A stretch of 64,000 bases of DNA from Bacteroidales bacterium (GTDB taxonomy: Bacteria > Bacteroidota > Bacteroidia > Bacteroidales > Marinilabiliaceae): NCBI GenBank assembly GCA_024401335.1, contig JAKSLH010000003.1, forward strand, positions 1 through 64,000, read 5' to 3'. Below the pieces are notes generated by a model. The model saw nothing but the letters and a program-made list of their open reading frames with translations. It had not been told where the DNA came from and searched no databases. This document shows positions 47,097 to 56,943 of the stretch, one piece after another; the first letter of the stretch is position 1, and each line of letters begins with the position of its first letter. The position numbers were made by a program, and so were the translations under genes.

Positions 47097-49652
47097 CTAC
47101 TCCACAGATGTTTTTATCTGCTTTGTCTCTTCATCACAATCTACTGTTATCACATCACCATTTGCAACACTGGCCTTTAAGATTATCTCCGCAAGCTCGT
47201 CTTCTACATATTTCTGTATTGATCTGCGAAGCGGACGTGCGCCATATTGTGCATCATAGCTGTTATCTGCAATAAACTCTTTGGCCTTGTCTGTTATCTT
47301 GAGCTTATAGCCCAATTCTTCTACTCGGTCATAGAGATGCTTGAGCTCAATGTCTATTATCTGTATGATATCCTCTTTCTTGAGCTCATTGAAGATTATG
47401 GTGTCATCTATTCTGTTTATAAACTCTGGTGCAAAGGCTTTCTTGAGAGCTTTACTTAATATGCCCGACGCTCTCTCGTTGTCTGTCATGCCCATTGATT
47501 GAGCAAAACCTACTCCCTTGCCGAATTCTTTCAACTCTCGCGAACCAATGTTCGATGTCATTATGATGATCGTGTTCTTGAAGTCTACTTTCTTGCCGTT
47601 CGAGTCGGTAAGATGTCCCTCGTCCAATACCTGAAGTAATAGGTTGAACACGTCATGATGCGCCTTCTCTATCTCATCAAGCAAGATTACAGAATATGGC
47701 TTTCTGCGCACCTTCTCTGTTAACTCTCCTCCCTCCTGATAGCCAACATATCCCGGAGGAGCTCCGACGAGTCTCGACACTGCAAATTTCTCCATGAATT
47801 CACTCATGTCAACTCTTATCAGGGCATCTGCACTTCCAAAGAGATATTTGGCTAATACCTGGGCCAGATGTGTCTTTCCTACACCTGTTGGACCGAGGAA
47901 GATGAACGAACCGATAGGTCTGCTTGGGTTTCTCAATCCTGCTCTGTTTCGTAATATGGCTTTGACTACCTTCTGTATGGCTTCGTCTTGTCCTATCACG
48001 CTTCCCTTGAGTTCATTGCCCATGTTGAGCAGACGGTCGCTCTCTGATTGTGCTATACGCTGAACAGGAACTCCACACATCATTGAGATGACTTCAGATA
48101 TATTGTCTTCGTTTATCTCTACTCTGTTCTTGTCCTGGTCTTTTAGCCATTCGTTCTTTGCATCTTCAAGCTGTGCCATCAGGTCTTTCTCCTGGTCTCT
48201 GAAGCTGGCTGCTAACTCAAAGTTCTGGTCCTTTACCGCAGCCATCTTGTTCTGGCTCATCTTGGCTATGTTCTCCTCGATAGCAATTATCTCGTTCGGA
48301 ACGGTGATGTTGCTAAGGTGGGCTCTCGAACCTGCCTCGTCCATAGCATCTATGGCTTTGTCTGGAAACTGACGGTCACTGATATAGCGGTTGCTGAGCA
48401 TAACACAGGCCTTGATGGCTTCCGGGGTATACGTGACATTGTGATGAGCCTCATACTTGTCTTTGATATTGTTCAATATCTGTATGGTCTCTTCTATCGT
48501 TGTCGACTCTACCATCACTTTCTGGAATCTGCGCTCTAAAGCTCCATCTTTCTCTATCGACTGACGGTATTCATTGAGTGTAGTCGCTCCGATACATTGT
48601 ATCTCACCTCGCGCAAGTGCTGGCTTGAGCATGTTGGCCGCATCAAGCGATCCTGGTGCACCTCCTGCTCCTACAATGGTGTGTATCTCGTCGATAAATA
48701 ATATGATGTCTTTGTTATGCGAAAGCTCATTTATGACTGCCTTTATTCGCTCCTCAAACTGTCCTCTGTATTTTGTCCCGGCTACTAACGAACCTACATC
48801 TAACGTATATACTCGTTTGTTAAATAATATGCGCGATACTTTCTTTTCGTATATTCTTGTCGCAAGACCTTCTACTATTGCCGACTTGCCAACGCCTGGC
48901 TCGCCAATCAATATCGGATTGTTCTTCTTGCGTCTGCTGAGCACCTGGGCAAGACGTTCTATCTCTTTCTCTCGCCCAACAACAGGATCCAGACGACCTT
49001 CTTCGGCTGCCTTTGTCAGATCTACTCCAAACTTGTTCAATACTGGCGTGTCCGACGATGGCGCACCTCCTACTGGCGCCTCCGGACGCTGCTGCGTCTG
49101 CTTCTTCGAGGTGCTCTTGAACATGTCATCATCTTCCTCATCTTCATCATCATCTATGAATGTGGCCTGCGGTTCTTGCTTCTGCGGACCGCTGATGTCT
49201 CTTATGATGTCCTCATAATGGATGTTCATGCTTTCCAACACTGACTTGACTATCGTGCCGTTCTCTCTGAACAATGCCAGAAGCAGATGCTGCGAATCTA
49301 TGCTTTTGCTGTTCAACGCCTTGGCTTCAAGCTCCACAAATCGCATTATGCGCTCTGTTGAACGCAACATTGGTATGTCTGTTGTCTCTGGCGATGTCTG
49401 CACATACGTCATGCCTATTGGCGTCTTCTGCTGCATATGGGCATTGTCTATTATTGCCTGCTCAAGCGTTATCCTCAGATCTTCTGCTTTTATGTTGTGA
49501 CTCTCTATAATCTGTATAGCGGTGTTGTTATATTCGCGTATCAAACCAAGCATAAGATGCTCAGGCGCTATGAAATCATGTCCTAAGCGTCGAGCTTCTA
49601 CAATGCTTTGCTTTATTGTTTCGCGTATACTTGGTGATAAATTCAAGTTCAT
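47097..49652 (-). CDS. clpC: ATP-dependent Clp protease ATP-binding subunit ClpC
   Basis: 851 aa, a two-ring AAA+ unfoldase. Clp_N repeats (1-145), a linker of Asp/Glu (about 155-180), AAA-1 with GEPGVGKS (near 240), a UVR-like motif (QNFELAASFRDQEK, near 460) typical of ClpC, and AAA-2 with GPTGVGKTH (near 590). GVGF near residue 718 is placed like the ClpP-docking loop, so it probably works with ClpP, which is not in the window. It overlaps the symporter stop by 4 bases and is followed by ytxH. Confidence 0.94.
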   Translation of the reverse strand: MNLNLSPSIRETIKQSIVEARRLGHDFIAPEHLMLGLIREYNNTAIQIIESHNIKAEDLRITLEQAIIDNAHMQQKTPIGMTYVQTSPETTDIPMLRSTERIMRFVELEAKALNSKSIDSQHLLLALFRENGTIVKSVLESMNIHYEDIIRDISGPQKQEPQATFIDDDEDEEDDDMFKSTSKKQTQQRPEAPVGGAPSSDTPVLNKFGVDLTKAAEEGRLDPVVGREKEIERLAQVLSRRKKNNPILIGEPGVGKSAIVEGLATRIYEKKVSRILFNKRVYTLDVGSLVAGTKYRGQFEERIKAVINELSHNKDIILFIDEIHTIVGAGGAPGSLDAANMLKPALARGEIQCIGATTLNEYRQSIEKDGALERRFQKVMVESTTIEETIQILNNIKDKYEAHHNVTYTPEAIKACVMLSNRYISDRQFPDKAIDAMDEAGSRAHLSNITVPNEIIAIEENIAKMSQNKMAAVKDQNFELAASFRDQEKDLMAQLEDAKNEWLKDQDKNRVEINEDNISEVISMMCGVPVQRIAQSESDRLLNMGNELKGSVIGQDEAIQKVVKAILRNRAGLRNPSRPIGSFIFLGPTGVGKTHLAQVLAKYLFGSADALIRVDMSEFMEKFAVSRLVGAPPGYVGYQEGGELTEKVRRKPYSVILLDEIEKAHHDVFNLLLQVLDEGHLTDSNGKKVDFKNTIIIMTSNIGSRELKEFGKGVGFAQSMGMTDNERASGILSKALKKAFAPEFINRIDDTIIFNELKKEDIIQIIDIELKHLYDRVEELGYKLKITDKAKEFIADNSYDAQYGARPLRRSIQKYVEDELAEIILKASVANGDVITVDCDEETKQIKTSVE

Positions 49653-51103
49653 GTGTTAACCCCTTTTCCGTTGTTTTTTATTGATGTAATACATAGTCCC
49701 GCAAAAACTATGCCACCATTGATGAGTATTAGTTCAAAGCCCATCTTGTAACCCCATAGTATTGGTGCACAAATGCTTATTATCCAACTGATTATAGGTG
49801 CTGCAATGGCTATCCAAGGCACGGCCTTTTCTCTCGTCTGCCAATCTGTCAGTATGCCAAAGGCAAATAGGCCTAGTAATGGACCGTATGTGTATCCCGC
49901 AATGGTAAATATCGCACTTACTATGCTTCGGTCGTTGACTGCCCTGAATATACATATCGTGAGCATCATGAGGATTGCCAACACTATCGTTGTCCTTTCG
50001 CGTATCTTCTTCGTCTCAGGAGCATCTATCTTCAACTCCATGATGTCTATGCACATCACTGTAGTCAACGCTGTCAACGACGAGTCTGCACTCGAATAGG
50101 CGGCTGCTATGATGCCTATCAGAAACGCTATCCCGACTCCTTGCGGTAATACGGTCTTTACTATCATTGGAAATAGGTCGTCGGTCGATTGCGGTGTCTC
50201 TACACCTTTGTATTGCGCAAAGATATACAATGCTGTTCCTAACGCTACAAATAGTATGTTTGTGGCTACAAAGGCAACGCTAAATGTACATAGGTTTTTC
50301 TGCGCCTCTCTCTTGTTCTTGCAGGTGAGGCTTTTTTGCATGATGTTCTGGTCAAGACCGTTCATAACTATGACTATGGCTATGCCCGACAATATCTGCT
50401 TGAGCCAGTGTGATGGCGAACTGATATCTGTGTCTATTATGTCACACGAAGGATGCTCTGCTATTGCTTTTACTAGCTCTGTCAGGTTTGTTCCCATGCC
50501 GTCGCTTATAGCTGCTACAGTTGCTATGACGGCTACTATAATCGATGCCGTCTGCAAGGTGTCTGTCCACACTATTGTTTTGATGCCCGATTGTCTTATA
50601 TACGCCCATATCATTAGCAGTGATATGCCTGTTGTTGCCCAGAAGGGCACTCCCATCTCATCAAATATCAATATCTGCATCACTCCGACAACAAGAAATA
50701 GCCTGAATGAGGCTCCGATGAACTGAGATAGCAGGAAGAAGGCAGCTCCCGTCTTATGCGAATGCCATCCGAATCTCTGACGTAGATAGTCGTATATCGA
50801 AACTAGTTTTAGTCTGTAGTATAATGGTATCAACACCGCTGCTATTATCAGATATCCAATGAAGTTGCCACCAATAAACTGCAGGTAATGCCATGCATTA
50901 TGGCCTACTTCGCCGGGAACTGATACAAATGTTACTCCCGATATACTCGCGCCGATTGTGCCAAACGCTACGAGATACCATGGCGATGATTTGTCTCCAT
51001 CAAAGAAGGCTCCTGCCGATGTCTTGCGTGATGTAAGGCGTGCAATGACCAGCAGTACAGCGAAGTATATGATTATTATGGATAACGATAGTGTTGCTGT
51101 CAT
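49649..51103 (-). CDS. sodium:solute symporter (SSS) family protein
   Basis: 484 aa with 13 predicted helices. Family motifs include the GASISGVTFVSVPG segment near residue 53 and the crossing-helix region AAYSSADSSLTALTTV near 330. The SSS family moves sugars, amino acids or sialic acid with Na+; the substrate cannot be assigned. Its end overlaps clpC by 4 bases, a curious pairing of transporter and chaperone. Confidence 0.9.
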   Translation of the reverse strand: MTATLSLSIIIIYFAVLLVIARLTSRKTSAGAFFDGDKSSPWYLVAFGTIGASISGVTFVSVPGEVGHNAWHYLQFIGGNFIGYLIIAAVLIPLYYRLKLVSIYDYLRQRFGWHSHKTGAAFFLLSQFIGASFRLFLVVGVMQILIFDEMGVPFWATTGISLLMIWAYIRQSGIKTIVWTDTLQTASIIVAVIATVAAISDGMGTNLTELVKAIAEHPSCDIIDTDISSPSHWLKQILSGIAIVIVMNGLDQNIMQKSLTCKNKREAQKNLCTFSVAFVATNILFVALGTALYIFAQYKGVETPQSTDDLFPMIVKTVLPQGVGIAFLIGIIAAAYSSADSSLTALTTVMCIDIMELKIDAPETKKIRERTTIVLAILMMLTICIFRAVNDRSIVSAIFTIAGYTYGPLLGLFAFGILTDWQTREKAVPWIAIAAPIISWIISICAPILWGYKMGFELILINGGIVFAGLCITSIKNNGKGVNT

Positions 51104-51122
51104 GGATTTCTCAAAAGTAATG

Positions 51123-52298
51123 CTACTTCCTTATGCTCGCTATTGTTCTCGCTAGGTTCGATATGGCTTCTTCTACAACCGATGTTGGCGATGCTACATT
51201 CATTCTGAAGCATTTCTCATATCGCTTGCCAAATGTCGTGCCGTCATTTATGCCTAGGCGGGCTCTGTTGTATATGATATATTTCAAGTCGTCATGCTTT
51301 ATCTCAAGTCCTGACATGTCTAGCCATAACATATATGTAGCCTCTGGTTTGATGACCTTTATCTCTGGTATGTCTCGCTTTATGTAGTCACATACCAGAT
51401 CTACATTCTCGCCTATATATGTCAATAGCTCGTTAAGCCATGGCTCACAGTTCTGATACGCTGCCTGCAATGCTAACGGACCAAGCATGTTGCTCTCCAG
51501 GTGCAATGTCTTCTGCACTTTCCTGTATTTCTCTAGCAGTTCGCTGTTCGATGCTATGATGTAGCTCGTCGAAAAACCTGCTATGTTAAAGGTCTTTGAC
51601 GCTGCCATGTATGTTACTGTGCAGTTGGCTATCTCTTCACTCATGGTAGCCATAGGGTGGTGCTTGTGACCATATAGCATGATGTCCGAATGTATCTCGT
51701 CACTCAATATTACAACTCCATGCTTTGCACATATCTCACCCATGGCTCGTAGTTCATCGTCTGTCCATTCATGTCCAAGCGGATTATGTGGATGACTGAG
51801 GATGAATAGCTTTGTCGATGGTCTCGATGCCATCTCTTCAAACTCTTCTATGTTGACTGTCCACTTGCCTTCTTTCTCTATCAGGTGATTCTCTAGCAGA
51901 CATCGTTCGTTGTTGGTCACTACATCATAGAATGGTGGATATACTGGTGGCTGTATTATCACTCCATCTCCCTTATCTGTGTACGCCTGTACCGACATCG
52001 ATAGCGCAGGGACAACTCCCGGACACCATTCTATCCATCTGTTGTCTATGTCCCAGTTGTTGCGCTTTTTCTGCCATTGCTTGATGGCCTGCTGAAAACG
52101 TGCTGTTCTCTGTGTGTATCCGTATATCGGATGCTCAATGCGCTCTCTTATTGTCATCTGTATCGGCGCCGGACATGCAAAGTCCATGTCGGCTACCCAC
52201 ATTGGTGTTATGTCACTTGTGCCGAATACACTCCCACACATCTCCAGTTTGATGGCATCTGTGTTGCTGCGGTCTATAATTGTATCGAAGTCGTACAT
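51123..52298 (-). CDS. PatB/MalY-type cystathionine beta-lyase
   Basis: 391 aa, a PLP fold-type I enzyme. MWVADMDFACP near residue 33, the YPPFYDVV segment, SDEIHSD near 203, and MAASKTFNIAGFSTSY near 234 (PLP Lys) are diagnostic of PatB/MalY C-S lyases. It breaks cystathionine or cysteine conjugates to release a thiol, pyruvate and ammonia, in methionine synthesis or sulfur salvage. It begins the minus-strand run and has a -7 box just upstream. Confidence 0.92.
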   Translation of the reverse strand: MYDFDTIIDRSNTDAIKLEMCGSVFGTSDITPMWVADMDFACPAPIQMTIRERIEHPIYGYTQRTARFQQAIKQWQKKRNNWDIDNRWIEWCPGVVPALSMSVQAYTDKGDGVIIQPPVYPPFYDVVTNNERCLLENHLIEKEGKWTVNIEEFEEMASRPSTKLFILSHPHNPLGHEWTDDELRAMGEICAKHGVVILSDEIHSDIMLYGHKHHPMATMSEEIANCTVTYMAASKTFNIAGFSTSYIIASNSELLEKYRKVQKTLHLESNMLGPLALQAAYQNCEPWLNELLTYIGENVDLVCDYIKRDIPEIKVIKPEATYMLWLDMSGLEIKHDDLKYIIYNRARLGINDGTTFGKRYEKCFRMNVASPTSVVEEAISNLARTIASIRK

Positions 52299-52318
52299 AG
52301 TTCTATCGTTTTTACATG

Positions 52319-52326
52319 CAAATATA
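52319..52326 (-). promoter_or_regulatory. -7 promoter element for the patB run
   Basis: TATATTTG on the minus strand, 20 bases before the patB ATG at 52298. It is the only good element I found upstream of the eight-gene run. Confidence 0.55.
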
Positions 52327-52455
52327 CATTTATTATTTCAGTTTGTTATGTGTAAGCCTGTCTTTGTTGATAAAGCGTGCTGCACATGAGGTTTTGAGTG
52401 CTAATCTGTATCTTATTTCTTTTTCTGACGTAATATATACTAAATTACATTGCCT

Positions 52456-54708
52456 ATGAAAAACTACATCTTCTCTGCGTTAGTCATCATGTTTTGTGGA
52501 ATATCCTGCTTTAACAATGCATACGCTAACGATGCTGATGTCTTGTCCCGAAAGATTGATAGCCTTAATAGTTCTTGTTTTGCTTCCAACGATACGACTC
52601 GATTGGCTCTTCTCTACGAATTGTCTATGTGCAATGATCTCGATGTGGACTCCATGCTCTATTATGCAACAACTCTCTCTAAAGAGGCTCGACGTATGCA
52701 TAATGCTCGCTACCTTATGCTGGCTCTACGTCGTGTGTCTTATTGCTCTCTCTTTCTTAACGATTTCGATAGGTGCGACGAAGCTGATTTTGAAGGTCTC
52801 GCTGTTGCCGATTCTGTCGGTGATGTGTTTTCTCAAGCTATATTCAACGAATCTATCGGTTCTACTTGTTTCATGCGCTCCAATGCTACTATGGCCGATG
52901 ATTATTATAATAAGGCTTATGATATTTTTTGCCGAATTGATAGCGTGGGAAGGCAATGTAGTGTCCTTCGTAATATGGCGGCTCTTGCACTTAACTACGA
53001 TATGTACGAAAAGGCTAACGAATACTCTCTACAGGCTTTCAAACTATATAGTCAGCTCAACGATTCTCTCGGCATTGCTGAGTGCTACTATCTTTTGGCG
53101 TCTTCTTATTGTGTCCAATATGAGGTGAATAGGTCTCCTGAAAATCGAGGTCTTCTGTGTCTGGGCATCGAGAACTACACTAAGGCTCGTAATATGTGCC
53201 AAAAGTTGTCCGACGAATTCAATATCGCTCAAAACGATATCTATCTCACTCAGGCCTATACCGACCTCTTCCAGATTGAATCTGGCGCTACCCGAAAATC
53301 TCAGATCCTCGACTCTTGTAAGTTGTTCCTCGACGAAGCTTATTCTATTTGTACTGATAAGGGCTACTATTCTCTTCTCGATATGTATAAGAACGCTCGT
53401 CTTGGCTGGCTTATCATCTCTAAGCGTTTTGGTGAAGCTGAATCTTATCTCGACTCTCTCCTCGTCGTCTATCAGTCCGACCTCGATGGTCATGGCACAG
53501 AAATAGAGGATGTCTATTCTTATTATGCTGAACTCTACGAACATAAGGGTGACTACAAGAAATGTGTCGATTATAAGAATCTTTTCTTCTCCTGGTATCG
53601 CAAAAACCGACAGAACGACTACGCGGCTAAGTCTGCCGAGAATATGGCTGAAGTGAAATTCAATCAGCAGATGAGGGCTCGCGAAAACGAGTCTCTTGCT
53701 CGAGAACTTCAATATCAGTCCGACGCTCTGCTACATAAGATTATTATAGCTTTTGTCATAGTCATCCTGCTTCTTGTTGTCTATGGCTTCCGACAGAGCC
53801 GTAAGGCTATTATCCTTCTCGATGAAAAGAACTGCGAACTAGAACAGCAGAAGGAGGAGATTCTTGTGCAGAACGAGGATCTCGAATATCAACGCGACCT
53901 CCTTGCTTCGGCCAACCATCAGATTACCGATAGCATCAACTATGCTAGCCGCATCCAGAATGCCGCTCTCCCTTCGTCGGCTTCTCTTAATGAGCTCTTT
54001 GGTGAGCATTTTGTCTTCTTCCGCCCTAAGGATATCGTCAGTGGCGACTTCTATTGGGCTTCACGCTCGGGCAATCTTCGTCTGCTGGCTGCTGCCGATT
54101 GCACTGGTCATGGCGTCCCTGGCGCTTTTGTCTCTATGCTTGGCATTAGTATCCTCAACGACCTCGCTGCTCGTATCGATCATTGTAACGTCTCTGCCGG
54201 ACGACTTCTCGATGATATGCGTAACGAATTGAAAACTGCTCTCCATCAGAGCGGGCAGACTGATGAGAATCACGACGGTATGGACCTCGCCTTGCTGATT
54301 TTCGACTCTGAAAATCAACAGATCCACTTCGCCGGTGCATTCCGTCCTCTCTTCATCTATCACGAAGGCTCCTTGAGCAAGATAGAGGCCGACCGTATGC
54401 CTGTCAGTGCTCACTTGTTCGACCAGAAGCCATTCACCGACCACGTCATCCCTATGCATAAAGGCGATATGCTCTACATCTTCTCTGACGGCATTGTCGA
54501 TCAGTTTGGTTTCGACGACGAGAAGCAGAAGGAGTCCAAATTCTCCGCTCGACGCTTGGTTAGCCTTCTCGACTCTGTCAATCAGCTCCCTTGCGATGAA
54601 CAGTTACAGCTTATTCAGCGGTCTGTCGACCTGTGGCGTCGCGTCGGCTCTTATCTCGAAGCTGAGCAGACCGATGACAATCTTATGGTAGGTGTTCGTG
54701 TTGTGTGA
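52456..54708 (+). CDS. TPR membrane SpoIIE-family phosphatase (copy 1)
   Basis: 750 aa from the ATG at 52456 (a TTG six bases earlier is less likely). A signal peptide precedes TPR-like helices (about 30-400), a membrane segment (about 426-445, IIIAFVIVILLLVVYGF), a coiled coil (EQQKEEILVQNEDLE) and a PP2C/SpoIIE domain (about 515-750). Metal-binding Asp residues lie in GDFYW, AADCTGHGVPGAF, IFSDGIVDQFG and DDN near the end, so it should be active. It dephosphorylates Ser/Thr in partner-switching pathways. No anti-sigma or STAS partner is nearby. It is a paralogue of the next gene. Confidence 0.92.
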   Translation: MKNYIFSALVIMFCGISCFNNAYANDADVLSRKIDSLNSSCFASNDTTRLALLYELSMCNDLDVDSMLYYATTLSKEARRMHNARYLMLALRRVSYCSLFLNDFDRCDEADFEGLAVADSVGDVFSQAIFNESIGSTCFMRSNATMADDYYNKAYDIFCRIDSVGRQCSVLRNMAALALNYDMYEKANEYSLQAFKLYSQLNDSLGIAECYYLLASSYCVQYEVNRSPENRGLLCLGIENYTKARNMCQKLSDEFNIAQNDIYLTQAYTDLFQIESGATRKSQILDSCKLFLDEAYSICTDKGYYSLLDMYKNARLGWLIISKRFGEAESYLDSLLVVYQSDLDGHGTEIEDVYSYYAELYEHKGDYKKCVDYKNLFFSWYRKNRQNDYAAKSAENMAEVKFNQQMRARENESLARELQYQSDALLHKIIIAFVIVILLLVVYGFRQSRKAIILLDEKNCELEQQKEEILVQNEDLEYQRDLLASANHQITDSINYASRIQNAALPSSASLNELFGEHFVFFRPKDIVSGDFYWASRSGNLRLLAAADCTGHGVPGAFVSMLGISILNDLAARIDHCNVSAGRLLDDMRNELKTALHQSGQTDENHDGMDLALLIFDSENQQIHFAGAFRPLFIYHEGSLSKIEADRMPVSAHLFDQKPFTDHVIPMHKGDMLYIFSDGIVDQFGFDDEKQKESKFSARRLVSLLDSVNQLPCDEQLQLIQRSVDLWRRVGSYLEAEQTDDNLMVGVRVV

Positions 54709-54787
54709 TATCTCTCTTTTGTTGGGATATTAGTTGGTGGCATAGGTTAAATCCTTGTCTTCATGCCGTTTTGTCAATTTCATCTGC

Positions 54788-54795
54788 TATATTTG
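54788..54795 (+). promoter_or_regulatory. -7 promoter element for SpoIIE copy 2
   Basis: TATATTTG, 22 bases before the ATG at 54817. It falls inside the longer open frame and so supports that later start. Confidence 0.6.
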
Positions 54796-54816
54796 TTGCG
54801 TAAACCTTGTTTAGAT

Positions 54817-56943
54817 ATGAATGTTTTTTGTTCCTTCCGCTCTTTATTTGTCTTCTTCGTCCTGCTCATTCTCTCTCTTCCTGTCAAGGGCCAGATAGGC
54901 AGCTCTATATTCAATCTCGACAAAGAAGCTACAGCCATATACGACAAGGTCTTTGCATCTCCATACTCTAAAGAGGCATATAACACAGGCGATTCTTTGT
55001 GCATTGCTGGTCGCAAAGAAGGCGATGTGGGCAAAGAGACTGCCGGCCTGTCTTTGATGATTTATCCGTCTTTTGCCAGTGGTAATATGGACAAGGCCGA
55101 TTCTATAGCGACACGTGCTATCGAACTGCTCAAGCCTTGTGACGAATATCGCAAGGCTTTCTATAGCATCAGCCGACTGTTGTCTCAGATTAAGACTCTA
55201 AATACCGATTATCAGGGCACTGTCAATGTCGCTAAGGATATGCTTACAATAGCTTTGGCCGAAAACGATCCGGATGGTATATTGTCTGGCTACGAATGTA
55301 TGGGCCTCTCGTTTATCTTGAGAGATAATCCTCGTCTTGCTATGCGTTATCTGCTTGAAGCCGTCGAAGTGGGGGAGAGAAATGGATTAGACAAGTCCTT
55401 GGCTGCTACCTATCTTCACCTGGCTTCTTGTTATGAGGCTATGCGCGATGGCGCTAATTGCAGGAAATATATCGATAAGGCTCTCTTCATTTCCAAGAAA
55501 TATGGTGCTGAGGCAAATGTCTTGCAGATTCAGCAATATGAACTAGTATTTAGCTCGTTGCCTATCTCTAAACAAGAACTTATCAATAGGATAGATGAGT
55601 CTATTAAATCGGGCATTCTGGAAACGGTTGTCGCTTCTGAATTCAAATATGCCATATATGCTCGATACTACTCTTTTAAGCAGCTCAAAAACACTGCTCT
55701 TGCCTATGCCGACTCTATCGAGTCAATAGGTAACCGTCTCCAGGTTCAAGAGGATGTCTATGCTCATTTTGGCGACTGGGAGAATGCTTTTAAATGCCGT
55801 GTTCATGCCTATCAGGTCCACGACTCTCTTCAGGCTATAATCCAGAGCGAAGACTTCGCTGCCATGGATGCCTCTATCGACAATGCCGAGCTACGTGCCG
55901 AGGCTGCCGAACTCAAGGAGCGTAACCGTCTTCAAATTCTCGTTAGTGTGGCTATCATAGCTCTCATCGCCATTGCCGCCATCATATTCAACGACATAGC
56001 TCGTCGCCGCCGTCTCCAGAAACAAAAGGAGATACTTCAGCGTGAAGTAGATATCAAGACTGCCGAACTTAAAAACAAAAATGGTGAACTTCAGGAACAG
56101 AAGGAGGAGATTCTCGCTCAAAACGACAAGCTCGAACAGAAGAACTATGTGATATCCAAGATCAATAGCGAACTCACCGATAGCATCAACTACGCTCAAC
56201 GTATTCAGACGTCTATCCTTCCTGACCTTAACGCTATTGCTGGCGACAGCATTAAAGGTGCTTTCGTTATCTATCACCCTTATAATATCGTTAGCGGTGA
56301 CTTCTACTGGGCTAAGCGTCATGATGACAAGATTGTCTTTGTCTGCGCCGACTGTACCGGCCATGGCGTTCCAGGCGCTCTCATGTCTATGATCGGCTCT
56401 ACATTGCTCAATGATATATGCTCCGTGCCTGTACTTCCTTCAGCGGGAGATATTCTTGCCGAACTCGACAAGCAGCTTAAGCTGATTATCGGACAGCGAG
56501 CTACTCTCTCAATACAAGATGGTATGGACGTGGCTCTTGTTATCTACGACACTACTAAGCGTTCTATGACCTACGCCACTGCTCGCCGTCCTATATTCGT
56601 GTCTCACATGGGGTCTGTGCAAGAACTTAAGGGTACTAAGCGCAGCATCGGCGATAAGGACGAAAAGAGTCAGCTTATACAATTTGAAACCAACGAATTG
56701 GCTCTCACTGCTGGCGATACTATCTATCTCTTCTCCGACGGTATTGTTGACCAGTTCGGTGGTCAACAGCAATACGGACAGAATGGTAAACGTCTTAAGA
56801 CTTCAGGACTCAAGAAGATTCTTGAAGGTATATCTGTAATGACGGCTAAAGACCAATGCTCTGAAATCGAGCTTTTCCTAAAGAAATGGCAGGGTACTTG
56901 CGCTCAAGTCGACGATATCTGTATGATTGGCATCAAGATTTAA
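54817..56943 (+). CDS. TPR membrane SpoIIE-family phosphatase (copy 2)
   Basis: 708 aa from the ATG at 54817; the frame opens at 54763 but a -7 box lies between. Layout as copy 1: signal peptide ending PVKGQ, TPR region (about 30-360), membrane segment (about 372-392), coiled coil with QKEEILAQNDKLE, the linker TDSINYAQRIQTSILP also found in copy 1, and a SpoIIE phosphatase domain with GDFYW, ADCTGHGVPGAL, FSDGIVDQFGG and VDDICM at the metal site (usual final DD(N) altered to DDI). Its 3' end overlaps a minus-strand hypothetical by 66 bases. Confidence 0.92.
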   Translation: MNVFCSFRSLFVFFVLLILSLPVKGQIGSSIFNLDKEATAIYDKVFASPYSKEAYNTGDSLCIAGRKEGDVGKETAGLSLMIYPSFASGNMDKADSIATRAIELLKPCDEYRKAFYSISRLLSQIKTLNTDYQGTVNVAKDMLTIALAENDPDGILSGYECMGLSFILRDNPRLAMRYLLEAVEVGERNGLDKSLAATYLHLASCYEAMRDGANCRKYIDKALFISKKYGAEANVLQIQQYELVFSSLPISKQELINRIDESIKSGILETVVASEFKYAIYARYYSFKQLKNTALAYADSIESIGNRLQVQEDVYAHFGDWENAFKCRVHAYQVHDSLQAIIQSEDFAAMDASIDNAELRAEAAELKERNRLQILVSVAIIALIAIAAIIFNDIARRRRLQKQKEILQREVDIKTAELKNKNGELQEQKEEILAQNDKLEQKNYVISKINSELTDSINYAQRIQTSILPDLNAIAGDSIKGAFVIYHPYNIVSGDFYWAKRHDDKIVFVCADCTGHGVPGALMSMIGSTLLNDICSVPVLPSAGDILAELDKQLKLIIGQRATLSIQDGMDVALVIYDTTKRSMTYATARRPIFVSHMGSVQELKGTKRSIGDKDEKSQLIQFETNELALTAGDTIYLFSDGIVDQFGGQQQYGQNGKRLKTSGLKKILEGISVMTAKDQCSEIELFLKKWQGTCAQVDDICMIGIKI

